Shown piece after piece: positions 24,622 through 33,185 of a DNA stretch of 64,000 bases (within the stretch, counting starts at the first letter, position 1; the number at the start of each line of letters is the position of its first letter). Both the position numbers and the translations under genes were made by a program. Where the stretch lies: contig NZ_AP025472.1 in the NCBI RefSeq assembly GCF_024347395.1, positions 1,364,001-1,428,000 on the forward strand, read 5' to 3'. This stretch comes from Vibrio cortegadensis. Its GTDB lineage: Bacteria; Pseudomonadota; Gammaproteobacteria; Enterobacterales; Vibrionaceae. The notes beneath the pieces were generated by a model that worked only from the letters and a program-made list of their open reading frames with translations, made no database searches and was not told where the DNA came from.

Positions 24622-25098
24622 GTGGATATTGACAATGAAAAACAGATCGACAGACAGATTACATACATAGAGAAACATGTAGTACCTTGGCAGATCGCTC
24701 ACCTTCAAATGCGGAGTCAAGGTCTTCAGATATTTATTGCAATTCAAGCAGCAATTCTTTTCTCTTACGCGAAATTGGGTTCTTGGGGATTTATTGTGCT
24801 TGGCTTGATATGTGTGTATGCGTTATATCGATGGGACACAAGAAACAGGTTTGTAATTAGTGAGTTACATCGATTAGGTGTTGAATATGCAGACAAAGCT
24901 GTATTTGGAATTTCGACTCAAGGAAAAGCGAAGAACGGACTACACTTTCAAGGTCAAAAAACGCTTGAGCATAGCAATAATTTGAAGAATTTATTTGGTT
25001 CCAGTCATACAGCTACTGTTAGATTTGTATGCCTGTCTATAGGCTTTATGTGGCTCATACTGATTTTTGTGCCAATGCATTCTTACGGCAACACATAA
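24622..25098 (+). CDS. Integron cassette gene 2: two-helix membrane protein
   Basis: A GTG start (AGAGG upstream) yields a 158-residue protein (MDIDNEKQIDRQITYIEKHV) with an amphipathic N-terminus, a hydrophobic stretch at about 34-72 (two closely spaced helices) and another at about 132-152. It starts only 21 bp after the attC crossover point, which is typical of cassettes. Family is not recognised; similar small membrane proteins of unknown role are common in Vibrio superintegrons. Confidence 0.7.
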   Translation: MDIDNEKQIDRQITYIEKHVVPWQIAHLQMRSQGLQIFIAIQAAILFSYAKLGSWGFIVLGLICVYALYRWDTRNRFVISELHRLGVEYADKAVFGISTQGKAKNGLHFQGQKTLEHSNNLKNLFGSSHTATVRFVCLSIGFMWLILIFVPMHSYGNT

Positions 25099-25115
25099 TA
25101 TTCCTTAGATTTGTT

Positions 25116-25240
25116 TTATAACCAATTGTTAAAAACGATTCGCAATACGTGGCATTTTTACTATGCGTTGGTTTAAGTCATTAAGGTGGTATTCGGCAAC
25201 TTCGGTATTGAGTTGCTTACCCCTTAACAGGGCGTTGATA
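25116..25240 (+). repeat. attC site 2 (VCR-like integron recombination site)
   Basis: R''-like TTATAAC (25116-25122), L''/L' pair GTTAA / TTAAC, the internal GATTCGCAATACGTGGCATT block, and core GTTGATA (25234-25240). It shares a ~42-bp block with attC3 at about 88 percent identity by eye, the similarity level of sites from one superintegron. Confidence 0.85.
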
Positions 25241-25260
25241 TTCATTCGGAGGAAAATAGT

Positions 25261-26202
25261 ATGTCTTTAGATGTGGCATATTCTATTGAAATAGATGATT
25301 TTATAGATCCAGATAAGGCGTACGAGTTATATTGGTCGGGAATGCTCGAAGACAAAAGAGCGTTTTTGTGTCCGGGGACAAATTGTTCAGCAAGTGTTAC
25401 CTGTGCAAACCTTGATAAAGACACTAACTCACTAAAGGTAGTGCCTCACTTTCGAGTTTTTGGTTCTCATTCCAAAGGATGTGAAGTCTCTAGAAATGTA
25501 CCTCTGAAGTTAAAGTACGCTGAGCCAACAACGCAAACTGCAACTCATAAAACGCTAGATACTTCAGTCGTAGACACATTTTTAGAGAAAAGACCTGAAT
25601 CGTATTACGATCATTATAAGAACAATAGCCGTGCCAAAAACGCTAAAGTACGAGTGGTTAATGTACTGAAATCTAAAGCCGATAGACAACTGAAAGAAAT
25701 TGGTGTTATTAGCAGTATTTATTCGGTAAGAACCGTTGTCAGCAGGTATGCTAGGTACAAAAAGGATGGAACGGTAGAACTACGCAGGTTAAATATTGCG
25801 GGTAAAGATAAATCTTACACAAGTCTGTTTAGTAAAATTGAAAATCAGATTGTTTCTGACTTGCCACAAATGCCTTCTATTTACTACGGTTGGGCATTCA
25901 TCAATAGATTGCCATCAGGTCATGGTTATCAGATAAAGTTTAAGAAAAAGCTAAAAGCTAATGGTAGCGATAAAGAATTCACCACCACAGTTATGATTGG
26001 TGATCGTCTAATTGAACGATACAAGATGAAAAAGTTGGTAGCAAAAAGAATTGAAAAAATTTACAAGTCTCCAAGTCCAACAGCTTATGTTTTTATCTAT
26101 GGCATGCCAAGAATTAACGATCGAAATGACAGATATGCAAACATTGATATTACGAATTTAGATATGATCGATATCTGTGTTGAAGATCCTTGGGCAAAAT
26201 GA
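25261..26202 (+). CDS. Integron cassette gene 3: protein with zinc-finger-like N-terminus
   Basis: The 313-residue protein (GGAGG Shine-Dalgarno) has an N-terminal Cys/His array: FLCPGTNCSASVTCAN, then VPHFRVFGSHSKGCE (about 35-80). This resembles the N-terminal metal-binding unit of CoiA-like and related nuclease-associated proteins, but no nuclease motif is visible downstream. The rest is basic and mixed alpha/beta. It begins 27 bp after the attC2 crossover and ends three bases before attC3. The function is unknown; a nucleic-acid-related role is a guess. Confidence 0.65.
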   Translation: MSLDVAYSIEIDDFIDPDKAYELYWSGMLEDKRAFLCPGTNCSASVTCANLDKDTNSLKVVPHFRVFGSHSKGCEVSRNVPLKLKYAEPTTQTATHKTLDTSVVDTFLEKRPESYYDHYKNNSRAKNAKVRVVNVLKSKADRQLKEIGVISSIYSVRTVVSRYARYKKDGTVELRRLNIAGKDKSYTSLFSKIENQIVSDLPQMPSIYYGWAFINRLPSGHGYQIKFKKKLKANGSDKEFTTTVMIGDRLIERYKMKKLVAKRIEKIYKSPSPTAYVFIYGMPRINDRNDRYANIDITNLDMIDICVEDPWAK

Positions 26203-26205
26203 TTC

Positions 26206-26313
26206 ATACAAACGGTTTAAGAGTGATTCGCAATGCGTGGCATTTTTACTATGCGTTGATTAAAGTGGTATGCGGCTCTATATTACGTTGCATAACCTTC
26301 ACAGGGCTAAATA
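26206..26313 (+). repeat. attC site 3 (decayed VCR-like site)
   Basis: The left half is well kept (ACAAACGGTTTAAGAG, then GATTCGCAATGCGTGGCATT and the TTTTTACTATGCGTTG block). The right end reads CAGGGCTAAATAACG where CAGGGCGTTATAA would be expected, so the core GTT crossover triplet is lost. This site is probably inactive, which may have fixed the block in place. Confidence 0.75.
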
Positions 26314-26383
26314 ACGACGGTTTTGTGGAAATTATTGGTAGTATTGATACGAGCAAGTTGTTTGTCGTAAATGAGATAAAAAT

Positions 26384-27148
26384 ATGGAAAAAGAAACTAT
26401 TGAAAATGCGATTCGTGGTTGTGATTATGAACTGTTGCTTGACTGGGTTCAAAGTGTTTATAATGAAACATTATCATTAGACGATACCGATCGTCTTGGT
26501 GCTCTTGGAGTAAATGTCTATTTAAAAAATTTACACCAAAATGAAGAGCAGAGAGCAGAAAAAAGAACCGTTAGAGATAAGTTTAAGAAGTATAAAATTC
26601 TTAAAAACAAGGCGTTAGGGGTTTTTGAGGATATAAAATTACTAAGTGATAATTATAAAGCAATAATCAAAAGCAATATTCATAAAAGCCTGATAAATGA
26701 TGATGAAACTCATCTTTGCCATTCTATTGATGATGTTCATGTTTTATTATCGAATATTATAAATAATAAAAATGACATTAGCGTTAGTGATATTCAGTTA
26801 TTGATTGATAAAACAAAGCAGGTTGTCGGTGATTATGATCAAATAACAGAAGTTCTCACTGTCAATGAAGGCAAAAGAGAATTAGATTCACTACAGAAGA
26901 TGTTGCAGGATATATCAGGAACTAGACCTCATATATACCCCGGAGAAGGTTACGCTCTTTTCTTAATAATAAAATCTTTTGATGAATGGAATCAACATTT
27001 AAATAAATTAAATACCCTTGCGGGTGAATTTAGTGCACTTGGTAAATTTAAAGTTGACAAGAGACTCTCACGCTGTTTTGATTCTTCTATAGAAAGTGAA
27101 GTACTTTATTTTTTTAGCAAGGTAGAAGTTGTTAATAGTAATCCCTAG
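26384..27148 (+). CDS. Orphan protein downstream of the cassettes
   Basis: A 254-residue soluble, AT-rich, Lys/Asp-rich helical protein (MEKETIENAIRGCDYELLLD) with coiled-coil-like stretches (about 45-100). No motif or family is recognised. It lies after the decayed attC3 and has no recognisable attC of its own, so it could be a fourth cassette fused by site decay or a phage moron. A weak Shine-Dalgarno (GAGAT) precedes the ATG. Confidence 0.6.
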   Translation: MEKETIENAIRGCDYELLLDWVQSVYNETLSLDDTDRLGALGVNVYLKNLHQNEEQRAEKRTVRDKFKKYKILKNKALGVFEDIKLLSDNYKAIIKSNIHKSLINDDETHLCHSIDDVHVLLSNIINNKNDISVSDIQLLIDKTKQVVGDYDQITEVLTVNEGKRELDSLQKMLQDISGTRPHIYPGEGYALFLIIKSFDEWNQHLNKLNTLAGEFSALGKFKVDKRLSRCFDSSIESEVLYFFSKVEVVNSNP

Positions 27149-27297
27149 GCTCATTAACCTTGTGTTTTAGTTCACGTTGAGTGTTTGTTTTCGGTGGTAT
27201 GGTTTAATGTTGTTAAAACTGTTTGTCCTATAACGTGATAGAAATACTTATAAGTGCTTGATGTTTTTCTTCTAATGGAGCATGATAGCCACATTAG

Positions 27298-27326
27298 AAA
27301 ACCTCGCCTACTCGGCGGGGTTTTTT
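27298..27326 (+). terminator. Strong terminator upstream of lysis genes
   Basis: Hairpin AACCTCGCC / GGCGGGGTT followed by TTTTTT. It lies between the cassette block and the holin gene, where Q-type antitermination would be required. Confidence 0.8.
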
Positions 27327-27349
27327 CGTTTCTACCGTTTATAACTGAC

Positions 27350-27388
27350 AAAGCACCCCTTCACACTGTGAAAGTCGGGTGCTTTTTT
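27350..27388 (+). terminator. Second terminator upstream of holin
   Basis: AAAGCACCC ... GGGTGCTTT with an inner TTCACACTGTGAA stem, ending in TTTTTT. It is directly before the holin Shine-Dalgarno, resembling a lambda tR'-like site. Confidence 0.75.
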
Positions 27389-27399
27389 GTGGGAGTCAT

Positions 27400-27612
27400 A
27401 TGCAAGATAAACTCAGTTCATTCTCTTCATATCTCACTAGCGGCTTACTGGCACTTACAGGGGCATTCAGTATTCAAGATTGGGCTGCTGTTATTGGCGT
27501 GGTGATGGTGTTTGTCACTTACTTCACCAATCGCAGCATCAAACTCAAATTGCTTGATGAAGTTCGTAAGCAAAGAATGTCGGAAGAGCTATATGAAAAG
27601 ATTAATCAGTAA
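27400..27612 (+). CDS. Holin (HP1-like)
   Basis: The 70-residue protein MQDKLSSFSSYLTSGLLALT has a hydrophobic start and a second helix (AAVIGVVMVFVTYFT), then a charged C-terminus, the class II holin layout seen in HP1-like phages. GGGAG precedes the ATG at 27400, while an upstream in-frame start lies in the terminator. It makes the lesion in the inner membrane that starts lysis and overlaps the endolysin gene by 20 bp. Confidence 0.8.
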   Translation: MQDKLSSFSSYLTSGLLALTGAFSIQDWAAVIGVVMVFVTYFTNRSIKLKLLDEVRKQRMSEELYEKINQ

Positions 27613-28120
27613 AACCATCTGTTCTGTTGCTGCCATTCTTTCCATCGTGTTTAACGTTGCACCCGATATGCAAACCAGCCGACAAGGTTTAGCGCATATC
27701 GCGAATCTTGAAGGGTGCAGAACCGAAGCGTATCAATGCAGCGCGAACGTATGGACTTACGGCCTTGGTCATACTCAAGGCGTAAGCCAAGGTGATGTGG
27801 CCACCAATGAGCAAATTGCCCGTAATTTCATTGCTGATGTTCATTCAGCTGAAAATATGGTGAACAAAAAACTACTCACTTCCGTCACTCAATCTCAATT
27901 CGATGTTCTTGTCAGCTTTGTGTTTAACCTTGGCGCAGGAAACTTCCAAAGCTCCACCATGCTTAAGCTGTTCAATCAAAACCAACCACTCAAAGCTTGC
28001 TTGGAGTTTTCGCGTTGGGTCTATGTTAACGGAAAAGATTGCCGCAGCCCTGATAGCCAATGTTCAGGGATAGTAAAACGCCGTGAGATAGAGCTAAATG
28101 CTTGCTTAAATGGGTGGTGA
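27593..28120 (+). CDS. Endolysin, glycoside hydrolase family 24 lysozyme
   Basis: The 175-residue enzyme (start ATG 27593) carries an N-terminal hydrophobic segment (ICSVAAILSIVFNVAP), which may be a signal-arrest-release or signal anchor, then the catalytic pattern NLEGCRTEAYQCSANVWTYG followed by LGHT. The Glu and Thr of the GH24 triad are present, with Cys at the position that is Asp in T4 lysozyme; Cys is known in this family. It cleaves the glycan strands of peptidoglycan. Confidence 0.9.
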   Translation: MKRLISKTICSVAAILSIVFNVAPDMQTSRQGLAHIANLEGCRTEAYQCSANVWTYGLGHTQGVSQGDVATNEQIARNFIADVHSAENMVNKKLLTSVTQSQFDVLVSFVFNLGAGNFQSSTMLKLFNQNQPLKACLEFSRWVYVNGKDCRSPDSQCSGIVKRREIELNACLNGW

Positions 28121-28123
28121 TTC

Positions 28124-28480
28124 ATGAACCTTTCTATCCGGAACGTGCTGTTGATGGGCTCGGTTACTTTACTCATTGCTTGTTTGCTTTCCATCGTTTA
28201 CTTACTTGAGGTGTTAGACACACAGGCCAAGCATTACGGTGAACTGCAAAGCCGCTATCAAACGTCTCTCAGTAAAAACCTATCACTGGCCACTACGGTT
28301 AACACTATGAAGTTAGAAGCGAGGGCGGCGCAGCTTGCGGCTGATGAGTTGTTACAAGCGAAAGCACAACGAAGTGCGGCGACTATTCAAACCGTGACAA
28401 AAATCAAAGAGGTTCTAATCTATGAAACCTGTGTTGATGTGCCTATTCCTCATGCATCTGAGTGGTTGTACTACCACTGA
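28124..28480 (+). CDS. Inner-membrane spanin (Rz-like)
   Basis: The 118-residue protein has a single N-terminal transmembrane helix (about 7-30) and a long helical periplasmic domain (LQSRYQTSLSKNLSLATTVN onward). It overlaps the Rz1-like gene in another frame, the hallmark of spanin pairs. It links inner and outer membranes in the last step of lysis. Confidence 0.8.
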   Translation: MNLSIRNVLLMGSVTLLIACLLSIVYLLEVLDTQAKHYGELQSRYQTSLSKNLSLATTVNTMKLEARAAQLAADELLQAKAQRSAATIQTVTKIKEVLIYETCVDVPIPHASEWLYYH

Positions 28481-28694
28481 GGTGATCGCTGAATATCAAG
28501 ACCGATTGGTTCTTCCTCCTGCGGTTTACCTTACTTCTTGCCAACAGCCTTTTACTGCTCCACCACAAACTTATGGTGAAGCGGTTGAACGCGATCCTAT
28601 TTGGTTAGAAGCCTGGCGCAATTGCACTGACCAAATTGAGCATTTGCGTGGTTTTTATGGCTACGAGGATGCGCAACCGAATACGGGCAAGTAA
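28422..28694 (+). CDS. Outer-membrane spanin lipoprotein (Rz1-like)
   Basis: The 90-residue protein starts MKPVLMCLFLMHLSGCTTTE with lipobox LSGC and is Pro-rich later (VLPPAVYL, FTAPPQTYG), the common Rz1/LysC features. GAGG precedes the ATG. Its first 59 bases overlap the Rz gene in the +1 frame. Confidence 0.8.
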   Translation: MKPVLMCLFLMHLSGCTTTEVIAEYQDRLVLPPAVYLTSCQQPFTAPPQTYGEAVERDPIWLEAWRNCTDQIEHLRGFYGYEDAQPNTGK

Positions 28695-28963
28695 CGCTTA
28701 CTACTTGGGTGGTCGTCCACTGTTATCAGTTATTGCCCGTTCCTCATTCCTTACTAGGGTGTGCAAGCGTCGGTTCCTCGCTGTCTCACTTGTTAGCCGT
28801 GATCATGTTCAGCTCGCTGCTGAAACTCCTTACATGTTAGCGCAAGTGATGATTCAAAAAGGAACAAGCAAAGTTTGAGAGAACTTCATTAATGGCAACG
28901 TCGACCTAATGCGAAGAAGGGCGTGACACTCGGAGAGACGAGACTCATTCAAGAGGGCTTTCA

Positions 28964-29434
28964 ATGAACAATGAAAAACGCCTCTGGAACAAATCAGAGC
29001 TAGAGGCATTCGGCTATCACCGTTCCACTATTGCTAAAAAATTAAAGAACGCTGGTATAGATGCCACGGCTTATCACGGTCAAACCCCGCTCTATGATGT
29101 TATTCAAGCGGCACCTTATCTTACTCAAGCACCGGTTAAAGAATCAGACGCGCCCGATCTTATGGGCTTCAAAACGGCGGCTGAATTACGGGCATACCTG
29201 CAGGCGCAAGGTGAAAAGCATAAGCTAAAACAAGATGTTGGCGACAGTGTAGAGAAAACCGATTATGAAGAGCAGATTGCTATCTGCATTTCAGCGATTA
29301 AAGATTTCAAAGAGAAAGTGATCAATCGGATTGAATCCACCATTCCTACCGCCACGCCTGAGCACCTTGAAGACTTAGAGCGGTTACTGAATTTTGACTT
29401 AAAGGCGGTCGCTGATGAGCTTGAAAGAGTTTGA
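28964..29434 (+). CDS. Terminase small subunit (DUF1441/Nu1-like)
   Basis: The 156-residue protein has an N-terminal helix-turn-helix (KSELEAFGYHRSTIAKKLKN, about 10-30) and a helical C-terminus that ends in overlap with the large-subunit gene. This is the small-terminase layout: it recognises the packaging site on phage DNA and loads the large subunit. Conserved spacing to the gpA-type terL supports the call. Confidence 0.75.
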   Translation: MNNEKRLWNKSELEAFGYHRSTIAKKLKNAGIDATAYHGQTPLYDVIQAAPYLTQAPVKESDAPDLMGFKTAAELRAYLQAQGEKHKLKQDVGDSVEKTDYEEQIAICISAIKDFKEKVINRIESTIPTATPEHLEDLERLLNFDLKAVADELERV

Positions 29435-31502
29435 TCCTCGGCTTGGTGTTGAATACGCCAACGCCGCGCAAATAAGACGAGATTTAGCCTACCTTTGCAG
29501 GCCTGCTGATAAAACACCGGTGGATGCCGCTGATGAAGGTTTATGGATTTCAGACGGAACAGACGTCACTAAGTTTTTATCTAGCCAAGTTCCTTACATG
29601 CGAAAGCCGCTTAATTGTTTGGCAAGGCGCGTGTATGAAGCGGTGATTGTGGTTGGCCCTGCACGTTCTGGGAAAACCAAGGCACTGGTTGAAGGGTGGA
29701 TAAACTACGCATTAACGCAAGCGCCTGGTGACATGCTTTTAATCTATTCAACGAAAACAAAAGCAGAGGACATGTCCAAGGTGGATTTGTCTCGCTGTTT
29801 CTCTGCCACACCTGATATCGCGAAATTAAAAACAGGTCGTAAGTCAGACGACAATATCACCTTCAAATATTTCAAAAATGGCATGAACTTGAAACTGGAT
29901 TCAGCAACAGAAACCAGTTTATCTGCTTCGACTTACCGTTATGCAGGCTGTACCGATTTTGATCGTGCTGATGATGGCGTAGGCCAAGAGGGGAGTAAGT
30001 TTGAGTTAATGCTCATGCGTACTCAGAACGCAAAATCTTCTGGCATGGTAATGGCCGAAAGCTCACCAGGTCGTATTGTTCGTCAACCTAAAGCCGCTGA
30101 AGAACTCACGCCGCATGAGGCTCAGCCCTGTGGTGGTATTTCTGAATTATATAATCAAGGGGATAGGCACCGTTTTTACTGGTTATGTGAAGATTGTGGC
30201 GCGTATTTCAGACCCGAATTTGAATCGCTGAAATGGGTAGAACATGAAGATCCTATGGAAGCATCAAAAAGTGCTTGGGTAGAGTGCCCACGATGCACTC
30301 ATAGAGTTCAAGAAGTCGAAAAACAAGCGAAGAACTTACAAGGTGATTTTTTCAGAGAAGGTGAAATAGATAAGTACGGCCAGCTCGTAACCGATGAATC
30401 GCTCATCAGAAAATCCAAATGGGCAACGTTCTGGTTTGAAGGTCCCATTGCGGCTTATGCCAGTTGGCAAAACTTGGTGTATCGCTACCTTAATGCTCAG
30501 TCTATTTATGATGAAAGTGGTGATGAAAACGCCCTTATCTCATTCATTAATACCCGTATGGGCCGTTCTTACATTCTTCAAAATGAAAGCAATGATATTG
30601 GCGCTCATGAGCTGATGCTAAAAGCCGTGGATTACCCAAGGGCTGAGATTCCAATGGGTGGTCGATTCCTGATCATGAGTATCGATGTTCAAGGCGGGAA
30701 AAAGAACGCTCGCTTTGTTGTCCAGGCTCAAGTGTTTGGTGAAGGGCTGCAACGTTGGGTGATTGACCGTTTTGAAATACTGGTTAACCCCAACCGAAAT
30801 AATGACCGGCTTAATCCTGCGGTGTATGCAGAAGATTGGGATTTATTGATTGATCAGGTAATGAAGAAAACATACTCGTTGGCTGACGGCTCAGGCCGAG
30901 TGATGAAGCCTGTGCTGACGCTGTGTGATTCAGGCGGAAGCGCGGGAGAAAAAGACGGTAAGAAAACTTCTGTGACCGATCAGGCTTACCAGTTTTACAA
31001 CAGTTTAAAACCAAAAGGACTGTCTCATTTGTTCCGTTTGGTTAAAGGGGCCAGTCGAGACATTGACTCCTTGGTTAAACAGAGTCATCCAGATAAACGC
31101 AGTAAGTTAGCTCATGGTGAAATTCCGCTTCTTTTGCTGCATACCAACCGTTTAAAGAACCGAGTCGCGGCCAGTTATTCACGCTTAGAGTTTGGATCTC
31201 GTTACTTTCATTTACCCAAGTGGGCAGAGCGTGATTGGTATGAAGAGCTCACGGCTGAATACATTAATGATAAAGGCGATTGGGAGTGTCCTGCTAATAC
31301 GTCAAATGAAACATTGGATTTGTGTTCATACGCAGAAGCAGGGATGCATTACCTCGACGGTGATGACATCAACTGGGACAAACCACCGCTATGGGCAGCA
31401 GATTGGCAGATTAACCCCAATGTCATTGATGCTGATGTGAAACCAGAATTCGAACGTAAACCTAAACGTCGATATAACCATTCAAAAGGCATTTTCGGAT
31501 GA
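29415..31502 (+). CDS. Terminase large subunit (lambda gpA family)
   Basis: The 695-residue packaging ATPase/nuclease contains the Walker A VVGPARSGKTKALVEGW (about 79-95), a cysteine pair cluster CEDCGAYF ... CPRCTH typical of gpA-type terminases, and the nuclease-half VQGGKKNARFVVQ plus TLCDSGGSAGEKDG. Length is usual for gpA (about 640-700). It overlaps the small subunit by 20 bp and gpW by 4 bp. It cuts concatemers and drives DNA into the prohead. Confidence 0.93.
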   Translation: MSLKEFDPRLGVEYANAAQIRRDLAYLCRPADKTPVDAADEGLWISDGTDVTKFLSSQVPYMRKPLNCLARRVYEAVIVVGPARSGKTKALVEGWINYALTQAPGDMLLIYSTKTKAEDMSKVDLSRCFSATPDIAKLKTGRKSDDNITFKYFKNGMNLKLDSATETSLSASTYRYAGCTDFDRADDGVGQEGSKFELMLMRTQNAKSSGMVMAESSPGRIVRQPKAAEELTPHEAQPCGGISELYNQGDRHRFYWLCEDCGAYFRPEFESLKWVEHEDPMEASKSAWVECPRCTHRVQEVEKQAKNLQGDFFREGEIDKYGQLVTDESLIRKSKWATFWFEGPIAAYASWQNLVYRYLNAQSIYDESGDENALISFINTRMGRSYILQNESNDIGAHELMLKAVDYPRAEIPMGGRFLIMSIDVQGGKKNARFVVQAQVFGEGLQRWVIDRFEILVNPNRNNDRLNPAVYAEDWDLLIDQVMKKTYSLADGSGRVMKPVLTLCDSGGSAGEKDGKKTSVTDQAYQFYNSLKPKGLSHLFRLVKGASRDIDSLVKQSHPDKRSKLAHGEIPLLLLHTNRLKNRVAASYSRLEFGSRYFHLPKWAERDWYEELTAEYINDKGDWECPANTSNETLDLCSYAEAGMHYLDGDDINWDKPPLWAADWQINPNVIDADVKPEFERKPKRRYNHSKGIFG

Positions 31503-31705
31503 TAACGATACCTACAAACCGTGAGCGCCTTGCGTGGTACATAGACGCTGAGCGCAAGATCTTAATGCAACAAGAAGTGACGACGGCAGAAGGTGAAAAG
31601 CTAACACTAGCGAGTCTTTCTACTGTTCGCAAAGAGATAGAGCGTTTGCAAAGGCTGATTAGCATAGGAAGCCGCTCAATAATTAGGAGGGTGAGGCTTG
31701 AATAA
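31499..31705 (+). CDS. Head-to-tail joining protein gpW-like
   Basis: A 68-residue helical protein with TLASLSTVRKEIERLQRLIS; size, position between terL and portal, and four-base overlaps are those of lambda gpW. It helps seal the filled head. Confidence 0.75.
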   Translation: MITIPTNRERLAWYIDAERKILMQQEVTTAEGEKLTLASLSTVRKEIERLQRLISIGSRSIIRRVRLE

Positions 31706-33185
31706 TCCGCTGAATTTCTTCGATAGAATTGTGGCGACGGTGAGCCCTAGTAATGGCATTAAGCGTTTGCATGATCGCATGTTGCTGAATCGATATAACG
31801 CAGCAATGCCAAAAGAGCCGAGAACAAAACGTAAGAACCACTTCTCTAAACAAACCCCAAATCAACTCAATCAAGGTGCTAAAGCGCTGTATCAACGTGC
31901 TCGCCATGCCGATGAAAATAACCCGTTCGTAACGGCGATTCTTGATGAACTGTGCGCCAATGTTGTTGGGCCTAAAGGGATTATGATTGAGCCTCAGCCA
32001 TTGGATCACGAAGGTAATGTTCATGTGGCATTTGCTCAAGCGATCAGTAAATGGCATGAGCTTCATTCATTAACCCAAAACATTAATGGTGAAATGTCTC
32101 GCTCAGAAACAGAGTGGTTAGCCTGTCGAACTTGGCTGCGAGATGGTGAAGTGTTTGGCCGTATGTTTATGGGCGAACATGGTGATTTGAATTACCCGTC
32201 AGTAACCCCATTTGCTATTCAAGCTTTTGAACCGGACTTTGTGCCTCATCATATTACGGAGGCTCAAGGTGGTTTGATGGAAGGCATTAAACGTAATCAA
32301 TTTGGGCAAACTGAATCTTATTTGATCCAAAAGGACAGCAAAGGCTTTGAGTATGCGGAAGTCGATGCAGGTTTTATCTGCCATCTTAAATTCACGCGCC
32401 GCCTACACCAGAACCGAGGGATATCCATTCTTCACTCAGCGATTGATTTGGCAGACCGAATAGAGAACTACGATTTTACGGAAATGCTAGGGCATGAAAT
32501 CGCGGCTAAGTTCGCGTTTTATGTACAGCGAGATAAGGACATGCCCAACGCCAACGAGCTTGACCAGGGCGGTGATATTGCTCTGGGGGCGGCTAACTCG
32601 TTTGAACTCGCACCTGGTGAGAAAGCGGGGATTGTTGAATCGAATCGGAAAGAGTCGGCCAGTGCTGAGTTTCGGTCTAGCCAACAGAAGTTAGTCAGTA
32701 GTGCTGTTGGGGTAAATAACTCATCGGTGACTCGTAATTATGACGGTTCTTATACATCGAATCGACAAGAGCTCACGGATTCCCACGTTAAATATAAAGT
32801 GCTTCAGCGTGAATTTGTCACAAACTGGACTCGGCCTCAATATCGTCATGCTTTAACCATGGCGATCATGAAAGGGGAGCTAAAAATTCCACCGACGGTT
32901 GATGTAAACACGATATTGAATGCCATTTATCAAGCGCCTGTTATGCCTTGGATTGATCCCACGAAAGAGATGACAGGGATCGAGAAAGGGACGCGTTTGG
33001 GCTTGTTCTCATTGAGCCACTATCAGCGAGAGCGTCATGTAAATCCACTTTCCACTCGTAAAGAGATCAAGGCGGAACGTCAGCAAATGAAAGACGACGG
33101 GATCGTTAGTACTTCCGACCCTGCTCATAATCTTGTCGAAACCATTCAAACTAACTCCAATGGTGAGGGAACCTTTAATGCCTAA
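31698..33185 (+). CDS. Portal protein (lambda gpB family)
   Basis: The 495-residue protein contains the family patterns LYQRARHADENNPFV, LDELCANVVGPKGI, WLACRTWLRDGEVFGR and HLKFTRRLHQNRGIS. The frame opens with TTG at 31698, preceded by a strong AGGAGGGTGAGG, so a rare TTG start is likely. It forms the ring through which DNA enters and leaves the head. Confidence 0.92.
   Translation: MNNPLNFFDRIVATVSPSNGIKRLHDRMLLNRYNAAMPKEPRTKRKNHFSKQTPNQLNQGAKALYQRARHADENNPFVTAILDELCANVVGPKGIMIEPQPLDHEGNVHVAFAQAISKWHELHSLTQNINGEMSRSETEWLACRTWLRDGEVFGRMFMGEHGDLNYPSVTPFAIQAFEPDFVPHHITEAQGGLMEGIKRNQFGQTESYLIQKDSKGFEYAEVDAGFICHLKFTRRLHQNRGISILHSAIDLADRIENYDFTEMLGHEIAAKFAFYVQRDKDMPNANELDQGGDIALGAANSFELAPGEKAGIVESNRKESASAEFRSSQQKLVSSAVGVNNSSVTRNYDGSYTSNRQELTDSHVKYKVLQREFVTNWTRPQYRHALTMAIMKGELKIPPTVDVNTILNAIYQAPVMPWIDPTKEMTGIEKGTRLGLFSLSHYQRERHVNPLSTRKEIKAERQQMKDDGIVSTSDPAHNLVETIQTNSNGEGTFNA

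Noticed and set aside
28636..28878. 80-codon ORF between Rz1 and the small terminase
   Set aside because: Overlaps Rz1, Arg/Ser/Val-rich composition typical of a shadow frame; no Shine-Dalgarno.
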